A stretch of DNA of 52,490 nt from Ramlibacter ginsenosidimutans (GTDB lineage Bacteria; Pseudomonadota; Gammaproteobacteria; Burkholderiales; Burkholderiaceae_C), in contig NZ_JAEPWM010000018.1 of assembly GCF_016654015.1 (NCBI RefSeq), positions 1 to 52,490 of the forward strand, in the 5' to 3' direction. Below the pieces are notes generated by a model. That model was given only the letters and a program-made list of their open reading frames with translations, was not told the origin of the DNA and did not search any database. Every line of letters starts with the position of its first letter. Within the stretch, counting starts at the first letter, position 1. Positions 30,769 to 39,183 of the stretch are shown here, piece after piece. The translations under genes were made by a program, and so were the position numbers.

Positions 30769-32132
30769 ATGCATCCCAAGTGCTCGCGCAGTTCCAGGCG
30801 ACGGGCGTGCAGACCTGCTTCCACGACCGCCACATCAACCCGCAGATCTACACGGGCCTCGACGGCACCAACTGGCGCCTGAAGGACTACGAGGCGCGCG
30901 ACGGCTACAAGGCGCTGCGCAAGATCCTCTCCGAAGGCCTGACGCAGGACCAGGTGATCGCCACGGTGAAGGAAAGCGCGCTGCGCGGCCGCGGCGGCGC
31001 CGGCTTTCCCACGGGCCTGAAGTGGAGCTTCATGCCCCGCCAGTTCCCGGGCCAGAAGTACCTGGTGTGCAACTCCGACGAGGGCGAGCCGGGCACCTGC
31101 AAGGACCGCGACATCCTCGCGTACAACCCGCACATCGTCATCGAGGGGATGATCATCGCGGCCTACGCGATGGGCATCACCGTGGGCTACAACTACATCC
31201 ACGGCGAGATCTTCCAGGTGTACGAGCGCTTCGAGGAAGCGCTGGAGGAAGCCCGCGCCGCCGGCTACCTGGGCAACAACATCCTCGGCTCGAACTTCTC
31301 GTTCCAGCTGCACGCGTTCCACGGTTTCGGCGCCTACATCTGCGGCGAAGAGACCGCGCTGCTCGAATCGCTCGAAGGCAAGAAGGGCCAGCCGCGCTTC
31401 AAGCCGCCGTTCCCGGCGAGCTTCGGCCTGTACGGCAAGCCCACCACGATCAACAACACCGAGACCTTCGCGGCGGTGCCCTGGATCATCCGCAACGGCG
31501 GCCAGGCCTTCCTGGAGATCGGCAAGCCGAACAACGGCGGCACCAAGATCTTCTCGGTCTCCGGCGACGTCGAACTGCCCGGCAACTACGAGATCCCGCT
31601 GGGCACGCCCTTTGGCAAGCTGCTGGAGCTGTGTGGCGGCGTCAAGGGTGGCCGCAAGCTGAAGGCCGTGATCCCCGGTGGATCGTCCGCGCCGGTGCTG
31701 CCGGCCGACGTCATGATGAACTGCACGATGGACTACGACTCCATCGCCAAGGCCGGCTCGATGCTGGGCTCGGGCGCCGTGATCGTGATGGACGAGACGC
31801 GCGACATGGTGGAAAGCCTGCTGCGCCTGTCGTACTTCTACATGCACGAGTCCTGCGGCCAGTGCACGCCCTGCCGCGAAGGCACGGGCTGGATGTGGCG
31901 CGTGATCGACCGCATCCAGAACGGCTACGGCAAGCCCAACGACCTGGACCTGCTGAACTCCGTCGCCGACAACATCCAGGGCCGCACCATCTGCGCGCTG
32001 GGCGATGCCGCCGCGATGCCGGTGCGCGCGATGATCAAGCACTTCCGCCACGAGTTCGAGGCCAAGATCACGCGGCCGCTGCTGCCGACTTCGGACGGCC
32101 AGGTTCCCGTGCCCGCTGGGGCCCGAGGCTGA
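30765..32132 (+). CDS. nuoF: NADH-quinone oxidoreductase subunit F
   Basis: 455-aa 51-kDa-type subunit that oxidises NADH through FMN and passes electrons to cluster N3. The nucleotide-binding glycine loop is GRGGAGFPTGLKW, and the [4Fe-4S] ligands are in SCGQCTPCREGTGW plus a later cysteine in GRTICALGDA. Length is normal. The ATG at 30765 overlaps the nuoE stop. A 90-bp gap with a hairpin repeat separates it from nuoG. Confidence 0.98.
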   Translation: MNASQVLAQFQATGVQTCFHDRHINPQIYTGLDGTNWRLKDYEARDGYKALRKILSEGLTQDQVIATVKESALRGRGGAGFPTGLKWSFMPRQFPGQKYLVCNSDEGEPGTCKDRDILAYNPHIVIEGMIIAAYAMGITVGYNYIHGEIFQVYERFEEALEEARAAGYLGNNILGSNFSFQLHAFHGFGAYICGEETALLESLEGKKGQPRFKPPFPASFGLYGKPTTINNTETFAAVPWIIRNGGQAFLEIGKPNNGGTKIFSVSGDVELPGNYEIPLGTPFGKLLELCGGVKGGRKLKAVIPGGSSAPVLPADVMMNCTMDYDSIAKAGSMLGSGAVIVMDETRDMVESLLRLSYFYMHESCGQCTPCREGTGWMWRVIDRIQNGYGKPNDLDLLNSVADNIQGRTICALGDAAAMPVRAMIKHFRHEFEAKITRPLLPTSDGQVPVPAGARG

Positions 32133-32160
32133 ACATGACAAGAACGAGCGCAAGCCGTGC

Positions 32161-32218
32161 CCTCACCCCGGCCCTCTCCCAGGGGGAGAGGGTGAGAACG
32201 GACGCGCGGAGCGCGTAG
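32161..32218. repeat. Hairpin repeat between nuoF and nuoG (family D)
   Basis: CCCTCTCCC (32172-32180) pairs with GGGAGAGGG (32184-32192) and the flanks CTCACC/GGTGAG extend the stem. A second small dyad acgcgcggagcgcgt follows. Sequences of the form CCCTCACCCC...GGGGGAGAGGG are common intergenic repeats in proteobacterial genomes. It ends 4 bp before the nuoG start. Confidence 0.7.
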
Positions 32219-32222
32219 TCAC

Positions 32223-34361
32223 ATGATCGAAATTACTCTCGACGGACAGAAGGTGGAGGTTGCCGAAGGCAGCATGGTGATGCATGCCGCCGAAAAGGCC
32301 GGCACCTACATCCCGCACTTCTGCTATCACAAGAAGCTCTCCATTGCCGCCAACTGCCGCATGTGCCTGGTGGACGTGGAGAAGGCGCCCAAGCCCATGC
32401 CGGCCTGCGCCACGCCCGTGACCAACGGGATGATCGTCCGCACCAAGAGCGAGAAGGCGGTCAAGGCGCAGCAGTCCGTGATGGAGTTCCTGCTGATCAA
32501 CCACCCGCTGGACTGCCCGATCTGCGACCAGGGCGGCGAGTGCCAGCTGCAGGACCTCGCCGTCGGCTACGGCCCCGGCTCTTCGCGCTACGAGGAAGAA
32601 AAGCGCGTCGTGATGCACAAGGACGTGGGCCCGCTGATCTCCATGGAGGAGATGAGCCGCTGCATCCACTGCACCCGCTGCGTGCGCTTCGGCCAGGAAA
32701 TCGCCGGCGTGATGGAGCTGGGCATGATCCACCGCGGCGAACACAGCGAGATCACCACGGTGCTGAACGACACGGTGGACTCCGAAGTCTCCGGCAACAT
32801 GATCGACCTGTGCCCGGTCGGCGCGCTCACCAGCAAGCCGTTCCGCTACAGCGCGCGCCCCTGGGAGCTGTCGCGCCGCAAGTCGATCAGCCCGCACGAC
32901 TCCACCGGCGCGAACCTGATCGTCCAGGTCAAGAACAACAAGGTGCTGCGCGTCCTCCCGTACGAGAACAACGACGTCAACGAGTGCTGGCTGGCGGACC
33001 GCGACCGCTTCTCCTACGAAGCGCTCAACTCGAGCGACCGCCTCACCACGCCCATGCTCAAGCAGGGCGGCGAGTGGAAGCCGGTGGACTGGCAGACCGC
33101 ACTCGAATACGTCGCCCGCGGCGTGAAGGACATCCAGCGTGACCACGGTGCGAAGAGCATCGGCGCGCTGGTGAGCCCGCACAGCACGGTGGAGGAACTG
33201 TTCCTCGCGCAGAAGCTGGTGCGCGCGCTGGGCAGCGAGAACATCGACCACCGCCTGCGCCATGCCGAATTCGCGCCCCCCGAGGGCGTCCGCTGGCTGG
33301 GCACGAGCATCGCATCGCTGTCGACGCTGCAGGGCGCGCTGGTGATCGGCTCCAACCTGCGCAAGGACCATCCGCTGTTCGCGCTGCGCCTGCGGGCGGC
33401 CGTGCGCACCGGTGCGCGCGTGTCCGTGCTCCACGACCGTGACGACGACTGGGCGATGACCATCGCCGGCAAGTCCGTCGTCCCCGCCGGCCGCTGGGTC
33501 CAGGCGCTCGCCGACGTGGCCGCCGCGATCGCGAAGGAGAAGGGCAGCCAGGCACCCCTGCAGGGGAACGCCAGCGACGAGGCCAAGGCCCTCGCCGCCG
33601 TGCTGCTCTCCGGCGAACGCAAGGCGATCCTGCTGGGCAACGCCGCCGCGCACCATCCGGCCGCGAGCTCACTGCTGTCGCTCGCCGGCTGGATCGCCGA
33701 GCAGACCGGCGCCACCGTGGGCTACCTCACCGAAGCCGCCAACACCGTGGGTGCGCAGCTGGTGAAAGCCATGCCGGGCGCAGGCGGGCTGAATGCCGGC
33801 CAGATGCTGGCGGGCGGCCTGAAGGCGCTGTTCCTGTTCAACACGGAGCCGGAGTTCGACTCCGCCGCCGGCGCCGCCGCGCGCAAGCTGGGGCAGGGCG
33901 GTGGCATGGTCGTGACGCTCAGTCCCTTCAAGGCGAACCTGGACATCAGCGACGTGCTGCTGCCCATCGCCCCCTGGACCGAGACGCCCGGCACCTTCGT
34001 GAACGCCGAAGGCCGCGTGCAAAGCTTCCACGCCGTCGTGAAGCCGCTGGCCGACACGCGTCCGGGCTGGAAGGTGCTGCGCGTGCTGGGCAACATGCTG
34101 GGCGTGCCCGGCTTCGAGTACGAAACCTCGGCCGATGTGCTGGCCGATGCGCGCGGCGCCACCGACGTGGACCAGTCGCTGGTGCAAGGCAACCTGCTGT
34201 CCAACAAGACCAGCAGGTCCGCGCAAGCGGGCGGCTCCGATGCGCGCCCGGTGACGGCCTCGATCTACCAGCTCGATGGCATCGTGCGCCGCGCCGAGTC
34301 GCTGCAGCTCACCGCCGACGCGATCGTCGCGCGCCGGCTGGCGCAGGAGGTGGCGGCATGA
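32223..34361 (+). CDS. nuoG: NADH-quinone oxidoreductase subunit G
   Basis: 712-aa 75-kDa-type subunit, the largest of the peripheral arm. Its N-terminal ferredoxin domain carries N1b (cysteines in PHFCYHKKL and NCRMCLV), then N5 and N4 ligands in CPICDQGGECQLQD and CIHCTRCVRFG, with a third set near VDLCPVGALT-like (IDLCPVGALT). The rest is a degenerate molybdopterin oxidoreductase domain without cofactor. Shorter than the E. coli protein (about 908 aa) but usual for betaproteobacteria. The stop overlaps the nuoH start as ATGA. Confidence 0.97.
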   Translation: MIEITLDGQKVEVAEGSMVMHAAEKAGTYIPHFCYHKKLSIAANCRMCLVDVEKAPKPMPACATPVTNGMIVRTKSEKAVKAQQSVMEFLLINHPLDCPICDQGGECQLQDLAVGYGPGSSRYEEEKRVVMHKDVGPLISMEEMSRCIHCTRCVRFGQEIAGVMELGMIHRGEHSEITTVLNDTVDSEVSGNMIDLCPVGALTSKPFRYSARPWELSRRKSISPHDSTGANLIVQVKNNKVLRVLPYENNDVNECWLADRDRFSYEALNSSDRLTTPMLKQGGEWKPVDWQTALEYVARGVKDIQRDHGAKSIGALVSPHSTVEELFLAQKLVRALGSENIDHRLRHAEFAPPEGVRWLGTSIASLSTLQGALVIGSNLRKDHPLFALRLRAAVRTGARVSVLHDRDDDWAMTIAGKSVVPAGRWVQALADVAAAIAKEKGSQAPLQGNASDEAKALAAVLLSGERKAILLGNAAAHHPAASSLLSLAGWIAEQTGATVGYLTEAANTVGAQLVKAMPGAGGLNAGQMLAGGLKALFLFNTEPEFDSAAGAAARKLGQGGGMVVTLSPFKANLDISDVLLPIAPWTETPGTFVNAEGRVQSFHAVVKPLADTRPGWKVLRVLGNMLGVPGFEYETSADVLADARGATDVDQSLVQGNLLSNKTSRSAQAGGSDARPVTASIYQLDGIVRRAESLQLTADAIVARRLAQEVAA

Positions 34362-35440
34362 TCGACACGCTCTACGGCTTCGGGAACGGCCTGATCGCCG
34401 CGCCCTGGTGGACCGGCGCGGGCTGGCCCGTCGTGTGGAACCTGATCAAGATCGTCTGCGTGGTGCTGCCGCTGATGGGCGCGGTCGCCTACCTCACGCT
34501 GTGGGAGCGCAAGGCGATCGGCTTCACGCAGATCCGCCCCGGTCCCAACCGCGTCGGCCCGTTCGGCCTGCTCACGCCGATCGCGGACGCGCTCAAGCTG
34601 CTGACCAAGGAGATCATCCTCCCGACGGTCGCCAACAAGGGCCTGTTCTACCTGGGCCCGATCATGACGATCATGCCGGCCCTGGCGGCGTGGGCGGTGA
34701 TCCCCTTCGGTCCCGAAGTGGCGCTGTCCAACATCAACGCGGGCCTGCTGTTCCTGATGGCGATCACCTCGCTGGAGGTCTACGGCGTGATCATCGCGGG
34801 CTGGGCGTCCAACTCCAAGTACGCCTTCCTGGGCGCGCTGCGCGCGTCCGCGCAGATGGTGAGCTACGAGATCGCCATGGGCTTCTGCCTGGTGGTGGTG
34901 CTGATGGTGTCGGGCTCGCTGAACCTGACCGACATCGTGCTGCAGCAGGACCGCGGCTACTTCGCCTCGCGCAACATCAACTTCCTGTCCTGGAACTGGC
35001 TGCCGCTGCTGCCGATCTTCTTCGTCTACTTCATCTCGGGCCTCGCCGAGACGAACCGCCACCCGTTCGACGTGGTGGAAGGCGAGTCGGAGATCGTGGC
35101 CGGCCACATGATCGAGTACTCGGGCATGTCCTTCGCCATGTTCTTCCTGGCGGAGTACGCCAACATGTGGCTCGTGTCGATCCTCGCGGTCGTCATGTTC
35201 CTGGGCGGCTGGCTGCCTCCCATCGACGCGCCCATCCTCAACTGGATCCCCGGCTGGATCTGGCTGGGCCTCAAGACCTTCGTGATGGTCACGATGTTCC
35301 TGTGGATCCGCTCGACCTTCCCGCGCTACCGCTACGACCAGATCATGCGCCTGGGCTGGAAGATCTTCATCCCGGTCACGCTCGTGTGGCTGGTCGTCAT
35401 CGGCGCCTGGATGCAGACCCCGTACAACATTTTCAAGTAA
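34358..35440 (+). CDS. nuoH: NADH-quinone oxidoreductase subunit H
   Basis: 360-aa membrane subunit (ND1 homologue) with about eight helices, joining the peripheral arm to the proton-pumping arm and forming the quinone tunnel. Signatures GPNRVGPFGLLTPIADALKL and AETNRHPFDVVEGESE are present. The ATG overlaps the nuoG stop. The last residues run to TPYNIFK. nuoI follows 10 bp later. Confidence 0.97.
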   Translation: MIDTLYGFGNGLIAAPWWTGAGWPVVWNLIKIVCVVLPLMGAVAYLTLWERKAIGFTQIRPGPNRVGPFGLLTPIADALKLLTKEIILPTVANKGLFYLGPIMTIMPALAAWAVIPFGPEVALSNINAGLLFLMAITSLEVYGVIIAGWASNSKYAFLGALRASAQMVSYEIAMGFCLVVVLMVSGSLNLTDIVLQQDRGYFASRNINFLSWNWLPLLPIFFVYFISGLAETNRHPFDVVEGESEIVAGHMIEYSGMSFAMFFLAEYANMWLVSILAVVMFLGGWLPPIDAPILNWIPGWIWLGLKTFVMVTMFLWIRSTFPRYRYDQIMRLGWKIFIPVTLVWLVVIGAWMQTPYNIFK

Positions 35441-35450
35441 GAGCACAGCC

Positions 35451-35972
35451 ATGGCCACCGCTACCCTGGCACCGCACAAGTCCGCCTTCTCCCTGGGCGA
35501 CTTCCTCCGCAGCTTCATGCTGGTGGAGCTGTTCAAGGGCCTGCGCATCACGGGCAAGTACTTCTTCGCCCGCAAGATCACCGTGCAGTTCCCGGAAGAG
35601 AAGACACCGCTGTCGCCGCGCTTCCGCGGCCTGCACGCGCTGCGCCGCTACGAGAACGGCGAGGAGCGCTGCATCGCCTGCAAGCTGTGCGAGGCCGTGT
35701 GTCCCGCGCTCGCCATCACCATCGAGAGCGAGCAGCGCGACGACGGCACGCGCCGCACCACGCGCTACGACATCGACCTGACCAAGTGCATCTTCTGCGG
35801 CTTCTGCGAGGAGAGCTGCCCGGTGGACTCGATCGTCGAGACGCACATCCTGGAATACCACGGCGAAAAGCGCGGCGACCTGTACTTCACCAAGGACATG
35901 CTGCTGGCCGTCGGCGACCGCTACGAAGCCGAGATCGCGGCCAATCGCGCGGCCGACGCGAAGTACCGCTGA
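35451..35972 (+). CDS. nuoI: NADH-quinone oxidoreductase subunit I
   Basis: 173-aa ferredoxin-like subunit with two [4Fe-4S] clusters (N6a, N6b) carrying electrons toward NuoB. The paired motifs are CIACKLCEAVCP and CIFCGFCEESCP. The amphipathic N-terminal segment anchors it on the membrane arm. Length is normal; it lies between nuoH and nuoJ with short gaps. Confidence 0.98.
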   Translation: MATATLAPHKSAFSLGDFLRSFMLVELFKGLRITGKYFFARKITVQFPEEKTPLSPRFRGLHALRRYENGEERCIACKLCEAVCPALAITIESEQRDDGTRRTTRYDIDLTKCIFCGFCEESCPVDSIVETHILEYHGEKRGDLYFTKDMLLAVGDRYEAEIAANRAADAKYR

Positions 35973-35994
35973 TTCCGGGCACGAAAGAAACTCC

Positions 35995-36672
35995 ATGGAC
36001 GTCCGGACCGGTCTCTTCTACCTCTTCTCGCTCGTGCTGCTGTTCGCGGCGTTCCGCGTCATCACGGCGCGCAACCCCGTGTATGCGGCGCTGTTCCTCG
36101 TGCTCACCTTCTTCCAGGCCGCCGGCATCTGGATGCTGCTGAAGGCGGAATTCCTGGCCATCTCGCTGGTGCTGGTGTACGTCGGCGCGGTGATGGTGCT
36201 GTTCCTGTTCGTGGTGATGATGCTGGACATCGACGTCGCCAACCTGCGCGCCGGCTTCTGGAAGCACTTCCCGCTCGCGGCCAGCGTGGGCGCGCTGATC
36301 GCGCTGGAAATGGCCGCGGTGCTGATGGGCGGCTTCCGTCCCGCCGAGGAGCCGCGTGCCTTCCCCGGCGTGGCGACCGCGGCGCAGGCCGGCCTGCAGT
36401 TCTCCAACACCAAGGAGCTGGGCCGGCTGCTGTATTCCGAGTACATCTATCCGCTGGAGATCGCCGCCGTGATCCTGGTCGTGGCCATCGTCGCCGCCAT
36501 CGCGCTGACGCTGCGCACGCGCAAGGACACCAAGCACATCGACGCGTCCGAGCAGGTGCGCGTGCGCGCCCGCGACCGCCTGCAGATCGTGAAGGTGCCG
36601 CCGTCGCGCCCGACGCTCGCACCCGATCCCGCCACCGCGGCGGCTGCCGCCTCCGGGGAGAACAAGGCATGA
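35995..36672 (+). CDS. nuoJ: NADH-quinone oxidoreductase subunit J
   Basis: 225-aa membrane subunit (ND6 homologue) with five predicted helices; the third contains the conserved VYVGAVMVLFLFVVMMLD segment thought to couple quinone chemistry to pumping. A hydrophilic C-terminal tail of about 50 residues, rich in R, D and A, extends beyond the last helix. The stop overlaps the nuoK start as ATGA. Confidence 0.97.
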   Translation: MDVRTGLFYLFSLVLLFAAFRVITARNPVYAALFLVLTFFQAAGIWMLLKAEFLAISLVLVYVGAVMVLFLFVVMMLDIDVANLRAGFWKHFPLAASVGALIALEMAAVLMGGFRPAEEPRAFPGVATAAQAGLQFSNTKELGRLLYSEYIYPLEIAAVILVVAIVAAIALTLRTRKDTKHIDASEQVRVRARDRLQIVKVPPSRPTLAPDPATAAAAASGENKA

Positions 36673-36977
36673 CCCTTACTCTCGGACACTTTCTCACTTT
36701 GGGCGCGATCCTGTTCGCGCTGTCGGTGATCGGGATCTTCCTGAACCGCCGCAACCTGATCGTGCTGCTGATGGCCATCGAGCTGATGCTGCTGGCGGTC
36801 AACATGAACTTCGTGGCGTTCTCCTACTACCTGGGCGACATGCACGGCCAGGTGTTCGTCTTCTTCATCCTGACGGTCGCCGCGGCCGAGTCCGCGATCG
36901 GCCTGGCGATCCTGGTGCTGCTGTTCCGCAACAAGAACAACATCAACGTCGAAGAACTGAACGCGCTGAAGGGCTGA
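36669..36977 (+). CDS. nuoK: NADH-quinone oxidoreductase subunit K
   Basis: 102-aa membrane subunit (ND4L homologue) with three helices and the two buried glutamates of the family, in IELMLLAVN and AAAESAIGLAIL. It pairs with NuoJ in the E-channel. The ATG overlaps the nuoJ stop. A 111-bp repeat-filled gap follows before nuoL. Confidence 0.97.
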   Translation: MTLTLGHFLTLGAILFALSVIGIFLNRRNLIVLLMAIELMLLAVNMNFVAFSYYLGDMHGQVFVFFILTVAAAESAIGLAILVLLFRNKNNINVEELNALKG

Positions 36978-36989
36978 AGGAATGTTGAC

Positions 36990-37078
36990 CCCCACGCTCG
37001 CCGGCTTCGCCTTCGTCGCTGCCCCCCGAGGGGGCCGGGCCCGCCTTGGGGCGGCCCGGCGGCGGTCCGCGCTCTAGG
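36990..37078. repeat. GC-rich hairpin repeat between nuoK and nuoL (family E)
   Basis: Two hairpins in series: GCCCCC/GGGGGC (37021-37035) and GCCGGGCC/GGCCCGGC (37034-37060), preceded by cgctcgccggcttcgccttcg. A 17-nt block matches 18405-18421 in inverse orientation. The gap holds no gene; SD-like AGGAAG follows at the nuoL start. Confidence 0.75.
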
Positions 37079-37088
37079 AAGAAAAACG

Positions 37089-39170
37089 ATGGCTACAACC
37101 CTCAACGCAGCTACGCTGCTCGCCGTCCCGCTCGCGCCCCTCGCGGGCGCGGTGATCGCGGGCATCTTCGGCACCTCGCTCGGCGGCAACCTGATCGGCC
37201 GGCGCCTGTCGCACACCGTCACCATCCTGGGCGTCTTCATCGCCTTCGTGCTGTCGGCGCTGACGCTCAAGAGCGTCGCCATCGACGGCGCGCGCTTCAA
37301 CGAGACCATCTACAACTGGCTGGTGGTGGGCAACCTGAAGATGGAGGTCGGCTTCCTGGTCGACGGGCTCACGGCGATGATGATGTGCGTCGTGACCTTC
37401 GTGTCGCTGATGGTGCACATCTACACCATCGGCTACATGGAGGAAGACCCGGGCTACGACCGCTTCTTCGCCTACATCTCGCTCTTCACCTTCTCCATGC
37501 TGATGCTGGTGATGAGCAACAACTTCCTGCAGCTGTTCTTCGGCTGGGAGGCGGTGGGCCTCGTGTCCTACCTGCTGATCGGCTTCTGGTTCACCAGGCC
37601 CACGGCGATCTTCGCGAACCTCAAGGCCTTCCTGGTCAACCGCGTGGGTGACTTCGGCTTCATCCTCGGCATCGGCCTGATCGCCGACTACGGCAATTCG
37701 ATGAACTACGCCGAGGTGTTCGCCAAGGCGCCGGAAATCGCGAAGCTGGCCTTCGGCTACGGCACCGACTGGATGCTGATCAGCGTGATCTGCATCTGCC
37801 TGTTCGTCGGCGCGATGGGCAAGAGCGCGCAGTTCCCGCTGCACGTGTGGCTGCCCGACTCGATGGAAGGCCCGACGCCGATCTCCGCGCTGATCCACGC
37901 GGCGACCATGGTGACGGCCGGCATCTTCATGGTGGCTCGCATGTCGCCGCTGTTCGAGCTGTCCGACGCGGCGCTCTCGTTCATCCTCGTGATCGGCGGC
38001 ATCACGGCGCTCTTCATGGGCTTCCTGGGCATCATCCAGAACGACATCAAGCGCGTCGTCGCGTACTCCACGCTCTCGCAGCTCGGGTACATGACGGTCG
38101 CCCTGGGCGCCTCCGCGTACAACGTGGCGGTGTTCCACCTGATGACGCACGCCTTCTTCAAGGCGCTGCTGTTCCTCGCCGCCGGCTCGGTGATCATCGG
38201 CATGCACCACAACCAGGACATCCGCTGGATGGGCAACGTGCGCAAGTACATGCCCATCACCTGGATCACCTTCCTGCTCGGGTCGCTGGCTCTGATCGGC
38301 ACGCCGCTGTTCGCGGGCTTCTACTCCAAGGACTCGATCATCGAGGCCGTGCACCTGTCGAAGCTGCCGGGCGCGGGCTTCGCGTACTTCGCGGTGCTGG
38401 CGGGCGTGTTCGTCACGGCCTTCTATTCCTTCCGCCTGTACTTCCTGGTGTTCCACGGCAAGGAGCGCTTCGACCAGAACCCGGAAGCGCACCACCACTA
38501 CTCCGACGAGGAGCCGGACGTGCAGGGCCACGACGTGCACCACGACGACCACGGACATGGCGCGCACGAGCCGCACGAGACGCCATGGGTGGTGACGGCG
38601 CCGCTGGTGCTGCTGGCGATTCCCTCGGTCGTGATCGGCTACCTGACGATCGGCCCGATGCTGTACGGCGACTTCTTCAAGGACTCCATCTTCATCGACG
38701 CCGAGAAGCATCCGGCTCTGGAGGAAATGGCCAAGGAGTTCCAGGGCCCGCTGCAGCTCGCGCTGCACTCCATCACGTCCCCGGTGCTGTGGCTCGCCAT
38801 CGCCGGCGTGGTCGCGGCCTGGTACCTGTACATGAAGAACACGGCGCTGCCCGCAGCCATCCAGAAGCGCTTCCAGCCGGTCTACACGCTGCTGGACAAC
38901 AAGTACTACATGGACTGGTTCAACGAGCACGTCATCGCGCGCGGCGCGCGCCTGCTGGGCGTCGGCCTGTGGAAGGGCGGCGACCAGGGCCTCATCGAAG
39001 GCGTGTTCGTCAACGGCAGCGCGCGCCTGGTCGGCCGCTTCGCCGGGCTGATCCGCTGGGTGCAATCGGGCTACATCTACCACTACGCCTTCGCCATGCT
39101 GCTCGGCATCGTGGTGCTGATGTCGTATTTCGTGAGCTGGCCGATGATCAGCGACTGGATGAAGAGGTAG
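37089..39170 (+). CDS. nuoL: NADH-quinone oxidoreductase subunit L
   Basis: 693-aa antiporter-like proton-pumping subunit (ND5 homologue) at the far end of the membrane arm, with about 16 helices including the long lateral helix at the C terminus. Key charged residues of the antiporter fold are visible in FFGWEAVGLVSYLLIGFW and MGKSAQFPLHVWLPDSMEGP. A His/Asp-rich insert lies around residues 470-498 (HHHYSDEEPD, HHDDHGHG). The ATG is preceded by AGGAAG. Confidence 0.97.
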   Translation: MATTLNAATLLAVPLAPLAGAVIAGIFGTSLGGNLIGRRLSHTVTILGVFIAFVLSALTLKSVAIDGARFNETIYNWLVVGNLKMEVGFLVDGLTAMMMCVVTFVSLMVHIYTIGYMEEDPGYDRFFAYISLFTFSMLMLVMSNNFLQLFFGWEAVGLVSYLLIGFWFTRPTAIFANLKAFLVNRVGDFGFILGIGLIADYGNSMNYAEVFAKAPEIAKLAFGYGTDWMLISVICICLFVGAMGKSAQFPLHVWLPDSMEGPTPISALIHAATMVTAGIFMVARMSPLFELSDAALSFILVIGGITALFMGFLGIIQNDIKRVVAYSTLSQLGYMTVALGASAYNVAVFHLMTHAFFKALLFLAAGSVIIGMHHNQDIRWMGNVRKYMPITWITFLLGSLALIGTPLFAGFYSKDSIIEAVHLSKLPGAGFAYFAVLAGVFVTAFYSFRLYFLVFHGKERFDQNPEAHHHYSDEEPDVQGHDVHHDDHGHGAHEPHETPWVVTAPLVLLAIPSVVIGYLTIGPMLYGDFFKDSIFIDAEKHPALEEMAKEFQGPLQLALHSITSPVLWLAIAGVVAAWYLYMKNTALPAAIQKRFQPVYTLLDNKYYMDWFNEHVIARGARLLGVGLWKGGDQGLIEGVFVNGSARLVGRFAGLIRWVQSGYIYHYAFAMLLGIVVLMSYFVSWPMISDWMKR

Positions 39171-39183
39171 GGGAACAAGAACA

